53,467 nucleotides of DNA, from NCBI GenBank assembly GCA_002317595.1, contig DCHL01000103.1:1-53467 (forward strand), read 5' to 3'. This DNA is from Lachnospiraceae bacterium UBA1753. Lineage in GTDB: Bacteria > Bacillota > Clostridia > Lachnospirales > Lachnospiraceae. The position numbers and the translations under genes are program-made. The notes under the pieces were generated by a model. It was not told where the DNA came from, made no database searches, and saw only the letters and a list, made by a program, of their open reading frames with translations. Positions 1 to 7,697 of the stretch are shown here, one piece after another. Position 1 is the stretch's first letter, and every line of letters starts with the position of its first letter.

Positions 1-996
1 CTTGAGAACCTTGGTGCTTCACCTGAGCCCAACCTTACAGTTCTCTGGTCTCCTCGCCTTCCTGAGGCATGGAAGAGATACTGCGCTAAGATTTCTATCA
101 CAACATCTTCTATCCAGTACGAGAACGATGAGCTTATGAGACCTGTTCACGGTGATGATTACGGTATCGCTTGCTGCGTATCTTCAATGGTTATCGGAAA
201 GCAGATGCAGTTCTTCGGAGCACGTGCTAACCTTGCTAAGTGTATGCTTTACGCTCTCAACGGTGGTGTTGATGAGGTTACAAAGAAGCAGGTTGGACCT
301 AAGTACCGTCCTGTAGAGGGTGAGTACCTTGATTACGATGATGTTATGGCTAAGTTCATGGATATGATGGAGTGGCAGGCAGATGTATATGTTAACACTC
401 TTAACATCATCCACTACATGCATGACAAGTACTGCTATGAGAGAGCTCAGATGGCTCTTCATGACAGAGACGTTCTTCGCTACTTCGCAACAGGTGTTGC
501 TGGACTTTCAATCGTTGCTGACTCACTTTCAGCTATCAAGTATGCTAAGGTTAAGGTTATCCGCGACGAGGATGGCATCATCACAGACTTCGAGACAACT
601 GGCGAGTTCCCTAAGTACGGTAACGATGATGACCGCGTAGACGATATCGCTCAGGAGATCGTTCACAAGTTCATGACAGCTGTAAGACGTCACCATACAT
701 ACAGAAATGGTGTTCCTACAACTTCAATCCTTACAATTACATCTAACGTAACATACGGTAAGGCTACAGGTAACACACCTGACGGACGTAGAAAGGGACA
801 GCCTTTCGCTCCTGGTGCTAACCCGATGCACGGCCGTGATACTCACGGTGCAGTAGCTTCTCTGTCTTCAGTTTCTAAGCTTCCTTACAAGGATGCACAG
901 GATGGTATCTCTAATACCTTCACAATCATCCCTGGAGCTCTTGGAAAAGAGGATCAGGTATTCGCAGGAGACATCGAGATCGATCTTAACAAGTAA
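1..996 (+). CDS. pflB: Pyruvate formate-lyase core, 5'-truncated by window, lacking the glycyl-radical domain
   Basis: PFL converts pyruvate and CoA to acetyl-CoA and formate in the cytoplasm. The open frame runs in from base 1, so the N-terminal part lies outside the window. The adjacent catalytic cysteines (IACCVS, codons at 172-177) and the late PFL motifs (NPMHGRDTHGAVASL, then IIPGALGKED) are present. The protein stops about 15 residues after ALGK. A standard PFL such as that of E. coli continues there for about 60 residues to the RVSGYAV radical glycine. The missing domain is encoded separately at 1334-1576, so this core should be inactive alone. The downstream small genes have their own ribosome-binding sites and lie past more than 100 non-coding bases, so a sequencing frameshift is unlikely. 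Confidence 0.93.
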   Translation, partial: LENLGASPEPNLTVLWSPRLPEAWKRYCAKISITTSSIQYENDELMRPVHGDDYGIACCVSSMVIGKQMQFFGARANLAKCMLYALNGGVDEVTKKQVGPKYRPVEGEYLDYDDVMAKFMDMMEWQADVYVNTLNIIHYMHDKYCYERAQMALHDRDVLRYFATGVAGLSIVADSLSAIKYAKVKVIRDEDGIITDFETTGEFPKYGNDDDRVDDIAQEIVHKFMTAVRRHHTYRNGVPTTSILTITSNVTYGKATGNTPDGRRKGQPFAPGANPMHGRDTHGAVASLSSVSKLPYKDAQDGISNTFTIIPGALGKEDQVFAGDIEIDLNK

Positions 997-1022
997 TTGA
1001 TCTTTGTTTGATATGTATTATT

Positions 1023-1082
1023 CCGGCTTCGGAACCAGGCCCCTGTAGGCTTAGCTCTTTTGGGTTCCCGGTTCCGACCCGG
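1023..1082 (+). promoter_or_regulatory. Intercistronic hairpin between PFL core and small PFL-like genes
   Basis: A strong imperfect hairpin sits in the gap after the PFL core. CGGAACC (1030-1036) pairs with GGTTCCG (1070-1076), CCGG (1023-1026) can pair with CCGG (1079-1082), and CCC/GGG pairs extend it inward. No long T-run follows the 3' arm, so it looks more like an mRNA-stabilising or processing hairpin, or a partial attenuator, than a full terminator. It could set the ratio of core to the two small proteins. The role is inferred. Confidence 0.5.
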
Positions 1083-1110
1083 CATCGCATATACTTTTGG
1101 AGGTTTTGAC

Positions 1111-1314
1111 ATGGATGAAAAACAGATGGTAGACGATATTGTGGCTATGTTAGACGGTCAGATGTCTAACGGTACCGGCCATGTAAATCTGGACTATTCA
1201 GACAAGGCCGCTTCTGCAAAGAGCGTTGAGACAATGGGATGCGCAGATTGCTCTCGCACACCACTTGCATGCAGTGTTCCAACACTTCATCAGGGTCTTG
1301 ACGATTACAAATAA
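1111..1314 (+). CDS. 67-residue PFL-tail-like protein with CX2CX6C, no radical glycine
   Basis: The start is set by GGAGG at 1099-1103, seven bases before the ATG. Residues 5-30 (QMVDDIVAMLDG, then NGTGHVNLDY) align with the opening of the glycyl-radical domain encoded next door (QQVDNLVNLLDG, then KGGHHLNVNV). The protein then diverges: there is no RVSGYAV loop, and instead there is a C44-X2-C47-X6-C54 cluster followed by H60. I do not recognise it as a named family. Inference: a paralogue of the radical domain that now acts as a regulatory, protective, metal- or redox-sensing partner of the split PFL. Position between the two PFL parts supports co-expression. It might also be a degenerating duplicate, though the intact frame and good ribosome-binding site argue against that. 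Confidence 0.75.
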   Translation: MDEKQMVDDIVAMLDGQMSNGTGHVNLDYSDKAASAKSVETMGCADCSRTPLACSVPTLHQGLDDYK

Positions 1315-1333
1315 TTTTTAGGAGGACAAACCA

Positions 1334-1576
1334 ATGGCAGCAAATACACAGCAGGTTGACAACCTGGTAAACTTACTTGATGGCTATTCAAAGAAGGGCG
1401 GCCATCATCTCAACGTAAACGTACTCAACAGAGACACTCTTCTTGATGCACAGGCTCATCCTGAGAAGTATCCTCAGCTTACAATCCGCGTTTCTGGATA
1501 CGCTGTAAACTTCGTTAAGCTTACACCTGAGCAGCAGGCAGACGTTATCTCTCGTACATTCCACGAGGCGATTTAG
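1334..1576 (+). CDS. grcA: Stand-alone glycyl-radical domain of PFL (GrcA/YfiD-like)
   Basis: This 80-residue protein matches the C-terminal end of PFL: VDNLVNLLDGY, GGHHLNVNVLNRDTLLDA, HPEKYPQLTIRVSGYAV, then the terminal TRTF-like SRTF. The predicted radical-bearing glycine is G55 in RVSGYAV. AGGAGG lies nine bases before the ATG. E. coli GrcA (about 127 residues) carries an equivalent domain that can replace an oxygen-damaged PFL tail. Here the core at 1-996 has no tail of its own, so this protein is probably the obligatory radical subunit rather than a spare part. The gene order core, small Cys protein, radical domain, activase supports one system. The grcA symbol denotes domain similarity only. 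Confidence 0.9.
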   Translation: MAANTQQVDNLVNLLDGYSKKGGHHLNVNVLNRDTLLDAQAHPEKYPQLTIRVSGYAVNFVKLTPEQQADVISRTFHEAI

Positions 1577-1594
1577 TTAAGCTACAAGCCATGC

Positions 1595-1654
1595 ACCCAA
1601 GCATGGATAACGCCCTCCGAGCTTGCTCGAGAGGGCGTTTATTTATGCTTGGGT
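1595..1654 (+). terminator. Long terminator hairpin after the PFL genes
   Basis: ACGCCCTC (1610-1617) pairs with GAGGGCGT (1631-1638) and is followed by TTTATTTA. An outer stem, ACCCAAGCAT (1595-1604) with ATGCTTGGGT (1645-1654), lengthens the structure. It would end or reduce transcription between the glycyl-radical gene and the activase gene. Confidence 0.75.
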
Positions 1655-1657
1655 ATA

Positions 1658-1775
1658 CGGCGACAGCCGTCTACGAAGCAGACGCATGTCTGCGAGTAGG
1701 GCATGGCGCAGTTGCTCGAAAAAGCGGTTTATTTTTGCTTTGTCATTCGGCGACAGCCGTCTACGAAGCAGACGC
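1658..1775. repeat. Two exact 28-base direct repeats upstream of pflA
   Basis: The same 28 bases, beginning CGGCGACAGCC and ending AGCAGACGC, occur at 1658-1685 and 1748-1775, exactly 90 bases apart. Both copies are preceded by similar GTTTATTTNTGCTT sequence, so the duplicated unit is longer and imperfect. Each copy contains a small hairpin, CGTCT with AGACG around a seven-base loop. No coding role is seen. It may be a fragment of a dispersed genomic repeat or a duplicated leader element before pflA. Confidence 0.75.
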
Positions 1776-1801
1776 TTATGCTTTTCAGAAAGGGTAATAA
1801 G

Positions 1802-2572
1802 ATGGCATTAAAAGGACGTATTCATTCTCTCGAAAGTTTTGGTACAGTTGATGGACCCGGAACAAGATTCGTAGTCTTCTTTCAGGGCTGCCCCATGAGA
1901 TGCAAATACTGTCATAATCCTGACACTTGGCCACTTGATGGCGGCACAGAGATGACAGTTGATGAAATCATCACACAGTACAAGCGCAACGAGAGTTTTT
2001 ACGAGAATAAGGGTGGTCTCACTACAACAGGTGGCGAGCCTATGATGCAGCTCGATTTTCTTATCGAACTATATGAGGAGTGTCATAAGAGAGGCATCCA
2101 TACCTGTCTTGATACTTCCGGAATAGCTTTCAACCCTGACAGTGAGACAAACGTCGAGAAGGTTACTCGCCTTCTCAAATCAACAGACCTGATTATGCTT
2201 GATATAAAGCATATAGATCCTGAGCTTCACTACGACCTCTGCAAACAGAAGAATTCAAATATTCTTAAGTTTGCCCAGTTTGCATCAGACCAGGGTGTTG
2301 AGATCTGGATTCGACATGTAATTGTTCCCGGACTCACAGATGACCCTGTATATCTTGAGAAGCTTGGATATTTTATCGGTGGACTTAAAACACTCAAGGC
2401 TCTTGACGCACTTCCCTATCACACAATGGGAGAGGTCAAGTACGAGAAGATTGGTATGGAGTACCCACTCAAGGGGGTTCCTGCAATGGATCAGAGCACT
2501 CTGCTTGAGAAGAAGAAGTTCATCCTCGAAGGAATCAAGAAAAGACGTGCTGAAGATAATGCAAACGCATAA
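1802..2572 (+). CDS. pflA: Pyruvate formate-lyase activating enzyme (radical SAM)
   Basis: This 256-residue protein uses a [4Fe-4S] cluster and S-adenosylmethionine to generate the glycyl radical on PFL. The cluster ligands are in the CPMRCKYC motif (C30, C34, C37), preceded by the family signature FGTVDGPGTRFVVF and followed by TTTGGEPMMQ. The reading frame stays open about 100 bases upstream, but family alignment and the purine-rich AGAAAGGG before 1802 favour this ATG. In this locus the substrate is presumably the free 80-residue glycyl-radical protein. The length is normal for PflA, so it carries no extra ferredoxin domain; the ferredoxin gene just downstream is a possible electron donor (inference). 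Confidence 0.95.
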   Translation: MALKGRIHSLESFGTVDGPGTRFVVFFQGCPMRCKYCHNPDTWPLDGGTEMTVDEIITQYKRNESFYENKGGLTTTGGEPMMQLDFLIELYEECHKRGIHTCLDTSGIAFNPDSETNVEKVTRLLKSTDLIMLDIKHIDPELHYDLCKQKNSNILKFAQFASDQGVEIWIRHVIVPGLTDDPVYLEKLGYFIGGLKTLKALDALPYHTMGEVKYEKIGMEYPLKGVPAMDQSTLLEKKKFILEGIKKRRAEDNANA

Positions 2573-2601
2573 TTGATTTATTCGAAAAAATATATTACAA
2601 T
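2573..2601 (+). promoter_or_regulatory. Sigma-A-type promoter for the ferredoxin gene
   Basis: TTGATT (2573-2578), a 17-base spacer and TACAAT (2596-2601) form a good housekeeping promoter. It begins immediately after the pflA stop codon. A small hairpin, GACTGT/ACAGTC at 2618-2633, lies in the leader. Confidence 0.6.
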
Positions 2602-2664
2602 ATTTTTCATTGAAGCAGACTGTACTAACAGTCCTAATCTTACTTTTGAAAGGAGAACTGAATT

Positions 2665-2835
2665 ATGGCACATGTTATTTCTGACGCTTGTGTAGCTTGT
2701 GGCGCTTGCGCTTCTGATTGTCCTGTTGGAGCAATCGCTATGGGCGATGGCAAGTATGAGATCGACGCTGATACATGTATCGATTGTGGCGCATGTGAGG
2801 GTGCTTGCCCTACAGGCTCAATCTCAGCTGAGTAA
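2665..2835 (+). CDS. 2[4Fe-4S] clostridial-type ferredoxin
   Basis: This 56-residue protein has two CX2CX2CX3C-P cluster motifs: CVACGACASDCP (residues 9-20) and CIDCGACEGACP (38-49). That is the classic pattern of clostridial low-potential ferredoxin, a soluble one-electron carrier for pyruvate metabolism, hydrogenases and radical SAM activation. AAGGAG at 2650-2655 is well spaced from the ATG. It has its own promoter and lies just after pflA, so supplying electrons to the activase is plausible but unproven. Confidence 0.95.
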   Translation: MAHVISDACVACGACASDCPVGAIAMGDGKYEIDADTCIDCGACEGACPTGSISAE

Positions 2836-2860
2836 TCATATTATTATCAAGCAATTTTAG

Positions 2861-2897
2861 AAGGGGCTGTCGCATCAATTTGCGACAGCCCCTTTTT
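2861..2897. terminator. Bidirectional terminator between ferredoxin and dnaB
   Basis: AAGGGGCTGTCGCA (2861-2874) pairs with TGCGACAGCCCCTT (2881-2894), followed by a T-run on the plus strand. It separates the convergent ferredoxin (+) and dnaB (-) genes and probably serves both. The core GGCTGTCGCA recurs in the terminators at 16.9 and 17.3 kb. Confidence 0.9.
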
Positions 2898-2916
2898 CAC
2901 GCAACAGCGATTTTTA

Positions 2917-4269
2917 CTATCCTTTAATATCCTTACGCTCGATAGAACCAAACTTAGTATATTCAGCACGCCAAACAAGAGAAATCTCACCAGTTGAACC
3001 ATTTCTATGCTTTGCTATGATAATATCTGCAATTCCCTTACGGTCTGTATCTGGCTTGTAATAATCCTCTCTGTATATGAACATTACGATATCGGCATCC
3101 TGCTCAATTGCACCAGACTCACGAAGGTCTGAAAGAACCGGCTTATGGTCAGGTCTTGAATCAACTGCTCGGGACAGCTGTGACAGCGCAATAACAGGGA
3201 TGTTGAGTTCTCTGGCCAATACCTTAAGCCCTCTTGAAATCTCAGCAATCTCGTTCTGTCTTGAGTCGCTTGCACGGCCCCTTCCCTGCATGAGCTGAAG
3301 GTAATCAATTACAATCAGGTCCAGTCCCTGCTCAAACTTCATCTTCCTGCATCTGGATCTCAGTTCGTTGACTGTAATACCGGGCCTGTCGCATATCATA
3401 AGGTTGGACTTTCCGATCACGCCACCACTCTCTACAATTTTATCCCAATCAGTGTCAGAGAGGTTTCCAGTCTTCATCATTCTTGAATTAACAGTTGCGT
3501 TCATTGCAATAAGTCTGTTAACAAGCTGCTCCTTACCCATCTCAAGACTGAATACCGCTACTGAATAATTCTTCTTAAAGCATGCATATTCTGCAATATT
3601 CAGGGCAAATGCCGTCTTACCCATAGCAGGTCTGGCAGCTATAAGAATAAGGTCAGAGCGCTGAAATCCAGCAAGCATGTTGTCAAGGTCGATGAATCCA
3701 GACGGAATTCCAGTGACATTGCCCACAGTCTTTGATGCCTTCTGAATATTATCAAGAGTGTTCATGACAATCTGGCCGATTGGAACGATGTCATCATCCC
3801 CGCGCCCCTGGAGCAGCGCGAAGATATCACTCTCAGCATCATTGAGAACCTTGTTAGTATCCTCTTCAGAAGCATATCCATCATCTGCGATCCGCTCTGC
3901 AGTCTTAATCAGCCTACGACGAAGAGACCTGTCTGATACAATATTGCAGTACTGCTTGTAATTTGCAGAGGTTGGTGTGTTCTCAAGAATCTGACTGATA
4001 AAACCTATCTCACACACCTCGGGCGGAGCCTGCTTCTCTCTAAGCTTAGCCTGAAGAGTAACATAGTCGACGTCCCTACGCTCGTAGTTCAGGTCTGCAA
4101 TGGCGCTGAAGAGAAGACCGTACTGCTTGAGGTAGAAATCCTCTTCCTTAAGATGCTCAACAGCATAGAGCAGAGCCTCCTCATCCATAAGCATGGATCC
4201 GATGGTAGCACTCTCAGCTTCTTTATCATATGGAATTTTGCGTGTAATTAAACTGGCATTAGCATCCAT
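2917..4269 (-). CDS. dnaB: Replicative DNA helicase DnaB
   Basis: This 450-residue protein is the normal length for DnaB, the hexameric ATP-driven helicase at the replication fork. The N-terminal domain begins with IPYDKEAESATIGSML. The RecA-like C-terminal domain carries Walker A in AARPAMGKTA (about 211-220) and a Walker B region in DLIVIDYLQLMQG. The late motifs SQLSRAVDSR and DLRESGAIEQDADIV are also typical. It follows rplI by five bases on the same strand. The gdpP-rplI-dnaB order is conserved in Firmicutes. Confidence 0.97.
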   Translation of the reverse strand: MDANASLITRKIPYDKEAESATIGSMLMDEEALLYAVEHLKEEDFYLKQYGLLFSAIADLNYERRDVDYVTLQAKLREKQAPPEVCEIGFISQILENTPTSANYKQYCNIVSDRSLRRRLIKTAERIADDGYASEEDTNKVLNDAESDIFALLQGRGDDDIVPIGQIVMNTLDNIQKASKTVGNVTGIPSGFIDLDNMLAGFQRSDLILIAARPAMGKTAFALNIAEYACFKKNYSVAVFSLEMGKEQLVNRLIAMNATVNSRMMKTGNLSDTDWDKIVESGGVIGKSNLMICDRPGITVNELRSRCRKMKFEQGLDLIVIDYLQLMQGRGRASDSRQNEIAEISRGLKVLARELNIPVIALSQLSRAVDSRPDHKPVLSDLRESGAIEQDADIVMFIYREDYYKPDTDRKGIADIIIAKHRNGSTGEISLVWRAEYTKFGSIERKDIKG

Positions 4270-4274
4270 ACAAA

Positions 4275-4721
4275 CTACTCTTCCTCTACCTTAACTGAGA
4301 GACTTGCTGACACCTGAGGGTGAAGCTTAACTGTTACCTTATATACTCCAAGACTCTTGATGGGCTCATCAAGTGTAATCTTCTTCTTATCGATATCAAG
4401 ATCAAACTGATCCTTAGCTGCAACAGCAATTTCCTTTGAGGATACTGAACCAAAGCTCTTTCCATCCTTGCCAGTCTTAATCTTGCATACTACAGTCGTT
4501 GACTCAACAACCTTGGCATATTCCTTTGCATCTGCCAGCTTCTGTGCAGCAACCTTATCATCATTAGCCTTCTTAAGCTTGATGTCATTGAGGTTCTTAG
4601 GTGTTGCCTCAAGTCCTAATTTTTTCTTAATGATGAAATTGCGGGCATATCCCTCATTGACTTCAACAATCTCATCCTTCTTACCAAGTGACTTTACGTC
4701 CTCAAGTAAAATTACTTTCAT
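4275..4721 (-). CDS. rplI: 50S ribosomal protein L9
   Basis: This 148-residue protein matches bL9. It has the N-terminal MKVILLEDVKSLGKKDEIVEVNEGY and ARNFIIKKKLGLEAT motifs and a C-terminal domain joined by a long helix. The frame extends seven codons upstream, but the ATG at 4721 aligns with the family start and has GGAAGGAGA before it. The start lies just after the gdpP stop codon, which suggests translational coupling. Confidence 0.97.
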   Translation of the reverse strand: MKVILLEDVKSLGKKDEIVEVNEGYARNFIIKKKLGLEATPKNLNDIKLKKANDDKVAAQKLADAKEYAKVVESTTVVCKIKTGKDGKSFGSVSSKEIAVAAKDQFDLDIDKKKITLDEPIKSLGVYKVTVKLHPQVSASLSVKVEEE

Positions 4722-4722
4722 A

Positions 4723-6774
4723 CTATATTTCTCCTTCCTCAATCATAGAATCTAATACTTCTTTCAGGATATCCACTACCTCATCAGGTGAATGACCCTC
4801 AATCTGTGCACCGGCAATATTCATGTGACCACCGCCGCCAAGCTTCTCCATTACAATCTGGACGTTGATTTCGTCGATGGATCTGGCTGATATGAATACC
4901 TTGCCCTGGTACTGTGTCATTATGAATGATGCCTTGACGGAATTGATATTTAGCAGCTCATTTGCAGCCTGTGCTCCAACAACGGTCGGTGAATCAATTC
5001 CCTCAGATGGCAGTATCGAAATGGCAAATTCGTCCCTATACAGCTCAGCCCTACGCACAGCCTCTGCCCTTGCCTTATAATCCGTAACATCATCCCTGAA
5101 TATTTTCCTTACACGAGTGACATCGGCGCCATTCCTTCTCAGGAAAGCGGCAGCCTCAAATGTACGCACACCGGTCTTTGTCATGAAATTATTCGTATCA
5201 ATCATAATTCCAGCATACAGACAGTCAGCCTCAACGCTCTTCAGCTTAATATTGTCACCAATATACTGAAGAATCTCAGCAACCATCTCACACGCACTCG
5301 ATGCATAGGGCTCAATATAGGACAGCGATGCATTCTCAATTCGCTCCGAGCTCTGTCTGTGATGATCAAGAACAACTATTGTCTTGCACATGTTAAGCAG
5401 TTCGGGGCACTCCGTAATGCCCGGCCTGTTTGTATCAACAACTACAAGAGCTGTAGTTGAATCCACCAGCGATATCGCTTCGCCTGAATTTATGATGATT
5501 CCCTCTTCATAATCAGGACTGTCAACAAAGTCATCCATCATCGCCCTGATTGAAGTAGTGACCTCGTTAATTACTATATTACATTTCTTGCCCAAAAATT
5601 TGGACGCCCTGAAGATACCCACAGCAGAACCAAAGGAATCGACATCGGATATCGAGTGGCCCATTACAATTACACGCTCCTTGCTCTCAATTATTTCCCT
5701 GAGTGCATGTGCCTTGACTCTTGCCTTCACGCGTGTGCTCTTTTCAACCTGCTGGCTCTTTCCACCATAATAGGTTATCTTCTCAGGAGTCTTGACCACT
5801 ACCTGGTCGCCGCCACGTCCAAGCGCAAGGTCGATGGCAGTCTTAGCATATGAAGCACTCTCAAGGAACGAAGGAGCATCCACACCAAATCCCATACTGA
5901 GCGTCACTGTAATCATACCACTGCCAAGACTTACATTTTTTACATCCTCAAGCAGACTGAACTTCTCAGCACACATTTCATCGTATGCCTTTCTCTTCAT
6001 GACAAAGAAATACTTGTCTGTTTCAGTCCTTCTCACTATTGCATCGTATGAAGAAAAATACTTGTTTACACGCCTCTCAATGAGTGCTCCAAGCAGAGAT
6101 CTCCTGACCTCCTCTATAGTCTCAAGCACCTCATCGTAGTTATCAATATAAATCACACCAGACACCAGTGTCTCATCCCTGTACCTGCGGATGTATTCAT
6201 TAAGTTCAGTCTCATCAAACAGAATCATGGCAATGAGGGAGCCCTCAAAAATCCCTCCTCCTGACAGAACACTGTGCCCTGCAAGGTTCTTCATGTTGAG
6301 CTTTCTCAGATTGGCCCTGAAGTCGCTTCCCTCATAGGAAAACTCAAAATCCACCGCTTCATCCGTTGTGGGAAGCTTATCCTTTGTAAGTTCAGGAACG
6401 AGGCTTGTTACTGATTTTTTGAAAAAATTATCCTTCTTAAATACTGTAGCGAAGGCCTCATTCTGCCAGACAAATCTGCCCGAATCATCAAGCAGGGCAT
6501 ATGGAAGGTCAAATTCCTTGAGGAGCTGTCTCTGTACCTGACCATAACTCGTCGCAAAGTCCATCAGCCCATACATGATTGCTGACTTTGATGAAAAATA
6601 TAATGCCGCCGCAATGATTATATACAGGAGTGCTATTCCGCCGACAATAATTCCGGCCTTTGGACTGTACAGGAAAGCCGCCAGTGTCATTATCACCGGC
6701 AGAATTCCAAGATATATCGGCCACAAAATATATGTGTTTAGCCGTCCTCTAACTTTTGCTCTCTTATTACTCAT
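4723..6774 (-). CDS. gdpP: Cyclic-di-AMP phosphodiesterase GdpP
   Basis: This membrane protein of about 683 residues degrades c-di-AMP, which controls potassium, osmotic and cell-wall balance in Firmicutes. It has two N-terminal membrane segments (residues about 14-60), a PAS-like region, a degenerate GGDEF region, and a DHH/DHHA1 phosphodiesterase. DHH motifs include VIVMGHSISDVDSFGSAVGI and VVLDHHRQS; the C-terminal GGGGHMNIAGAQ is the DHHA1 signature. The open frame begins earlier with TTG, but GGGGG six bases before the ATG at 6774 supports this start. It precedes rplI and dnaB in the usual order. Confidence 0.94.
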   Translation of the reverse strand: MSNKRAKVRGRLNTYILWPIYLGILPVIMTLAAFLYSPKAGIIVGGIALLYIIIAAALYFSSKSAIMYGLMDFATSYGQVQRQLLKEFDLPYALLDDSGRFVWQNEAFATVFKKDNFFKKSVTSLVPELTKDKLPTTDEAVDFEFSYEGSDFRANLRKLNMKNLAGHSVLSGGGIFEGSLIAMILFDETELNEYIRRYRDETLVSGVIYIDNYDEVLETIEEVRRSLLGALIERRVNKYFSSYDAIVRRTETDKYFFVMKRKAYDEMCAEKFSLLEDVKNVSLGSGMITVTLSMGFGVDAPSFLESASYAKTAIDLALGRGGDQVVVKTPEKITYYGGKSQQVEKSTRVKARVKAHALREIIESKERVIVMGHSISDVDSFGSAVGIFRASKFLGKKCNIVINEVTTSIRAMMDDFVDSPDYEEGIIINSGEAISLVDSTTALVVVDTNRPGITECPELLNMCKTIVVLDHHRQSSERIENASLSYIEPYASSACEMVAEILQYIGDNIKLKSVEADCLYAGIMIDTNNFMTKTGVRTFEAAAFLRRNGADVTRVRKIFRDDVTDYKARAEAVRRAELYRDEFAISILPSEGIDSPTVVGAQAANELLNINSVKASFIMTQYQGKVFISARSIDEINVQIVMEKLGGGGHMNIAGAQIEGHSPDEVVDILKEVLDSMIEEGEI

Positions 6775-6812
6775 CATAATCCCCCACAATTCAGGCTATA
6801 TTGATATCAACA

Positions 6813-7571
6813 TCAATAGCTCTGCAGGTATACCTTCTCGGTCTTGATAAATTCACTGACACGCTCCATCTCGAGGTTGGTGTCCATCAGTTCTCCCTCT
6901 TCCGAAAACATTGGATGTACCATTATCTCAGCCAGCGCCCCTTCTGGCAGCTGACTATAATATCCAGCGAAGTCCTGAAATGAACCAAAGAATTCTGTCG
7001 TTGTGACGCCTAGCTTCTTCAACCTTCCATTGTAGTAATCCTTATATAATCTGTTGAAGGCTCCCGGCTTAACATCGAACATATTTCTTCCGAGGCGAAC
7101 AGACTTGAATCCATATTTTTTGAAAATGGGTTCTGCTGCCTTCCACACCGATAAATCTGTATGGACATGGTGGTGTGAATCCAGATGCTTTTCAGGAAGT
7201 CCAAAACTCAGATATCTTCGTATCTGCGCCTCAATCTCCTCTGCCACGGCCTTACTCTCTGCAGGACTCAAAATAAGCCTTGATTTTGTGGAACGGTGGA
7301 ATCCAGCGTGGAACTCACCCTTGCCATCGCAGAATGTTCTCATCGACTTAATCGTGCCTGTAAGAGGAACTCCCGCCGTGAGATTGAGATGCAGGCCTAC
7401 TTTGTCAAGAAAGCCTTCCCTCTCGGCCATCGCAGCAGCATCTGCAGCATAGGGCATATTAACCATCAGCGTAGTATTCGTAATTATCCCTTTTTCAAAG
7501 CTGAGACGAATGGCATCATTGACATCTTCACTGATTCCAAAGTCATCAGCATTAATTATTGCTCGAACCAA
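6813..7571 (-). CDS. YdjC/ChbG-family carbohydrate deacetylase
   Basis: The 252-residue protein matches YdjC/ChbG deacetylases, which remove acetyl groups from N-acetylated sugars such as chito-oligosaccharides. The metal-site motifs are visible: IINADDFGIS at the N-terminus, VGLHLNLTAGVPL, and LDSHHHVHTDLSVW. I chose the TTG at 7571 because GGAGAGG lies seven bases upstream and the product then starts like the family (VRAIINADDFG). The longer open frame upstream runs through the neighbouring terminator. It lies 38 bases upstream of gdpP and may lead that operon. The actual substrate is unknown. Confidence 0.88.
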   Translation of the reverse strand: MVRAIINADDFGISEDVNDAIRLSFEKGIITNTTLMVNMPYAADAAAMAEREGFLDKVGLHLNLTAGVPLTGTIKSMRTFCDGKGEFHAGFHRSTKSRLILSPAESKAVAEEIEAQIRRYLSFGLPEKHLDSHHHVHTDLSVWKAAEPIFKKYGFKSVRLGRNMFDVKPGAFNRLYKDYYNGRLKKLGVTTTEFFGSFQDFAGYYSQLPEGALAEIMVHPMFSEEGELMDTNLEMERVSEFIKTEKVYLQSY

Positions 7572-7592
7572 ACTAACAACCTCTCCGATATT

Positions 7593-7626
7593 GTTTCTGC
7601 ACAGAAACCGATTTGGATTTATTTTA
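7593..7626 (-). promoter_or_regulatory. Probable extended -10 promoter and palindrome upstream of the YdjC gene
   Basis: On the minus strand TGG-TAAAAT forms an extended -10 (hexamer at 7621-7626); the -35 is weak. Between it and the start lies a palindrome, GTTTCTG (7593-7599) with CAGAAAC (7602-7608). This could be an operator or a short leader hairpin. The operator role is speculative. Confidence 0.4.
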
Positions 7627-7651
7627 CCACACAACACACAAAAATACACAT

Positions 7652-7683
7652 AAAAAAACACCCCGGCGTCACAGCCAGGGTGC
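7652..7683 (-). terminator. Terminator of the small exported protein gene
   Basis: On the minus strand CACCC-TGGC pairs with GCC-GGGGTG around a short loop, followed directly by TTTTTTT (plus-strand A-run 7652-7658). It lies just after the stop at 7698. Confidence 0.8.
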
Positions 7684-7697
7684 ATTATAAATCATTT

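Noticed and set aside
994..1334. Frameshift or sequencing error breaking a normal PFL
   Set aside because: The core ends with a clean stop, more than 300 bases including another gene intervene, and both small genes have good ribosome-binding sites with full domains starting at methionine.
1658..1775. CRISPR remnant made of two 28-base repeats
   Set aside because: Only two copies, the spacing is 90 bases, the similarity continues into the flanks, and no cas gene is near.
1703..1801. Longer pflA start within the repeat region
   Set aside because: The extra N-terminus matches nothing in PflA and lies in the duplicated leader; the ATG at 1802 matches the family start.
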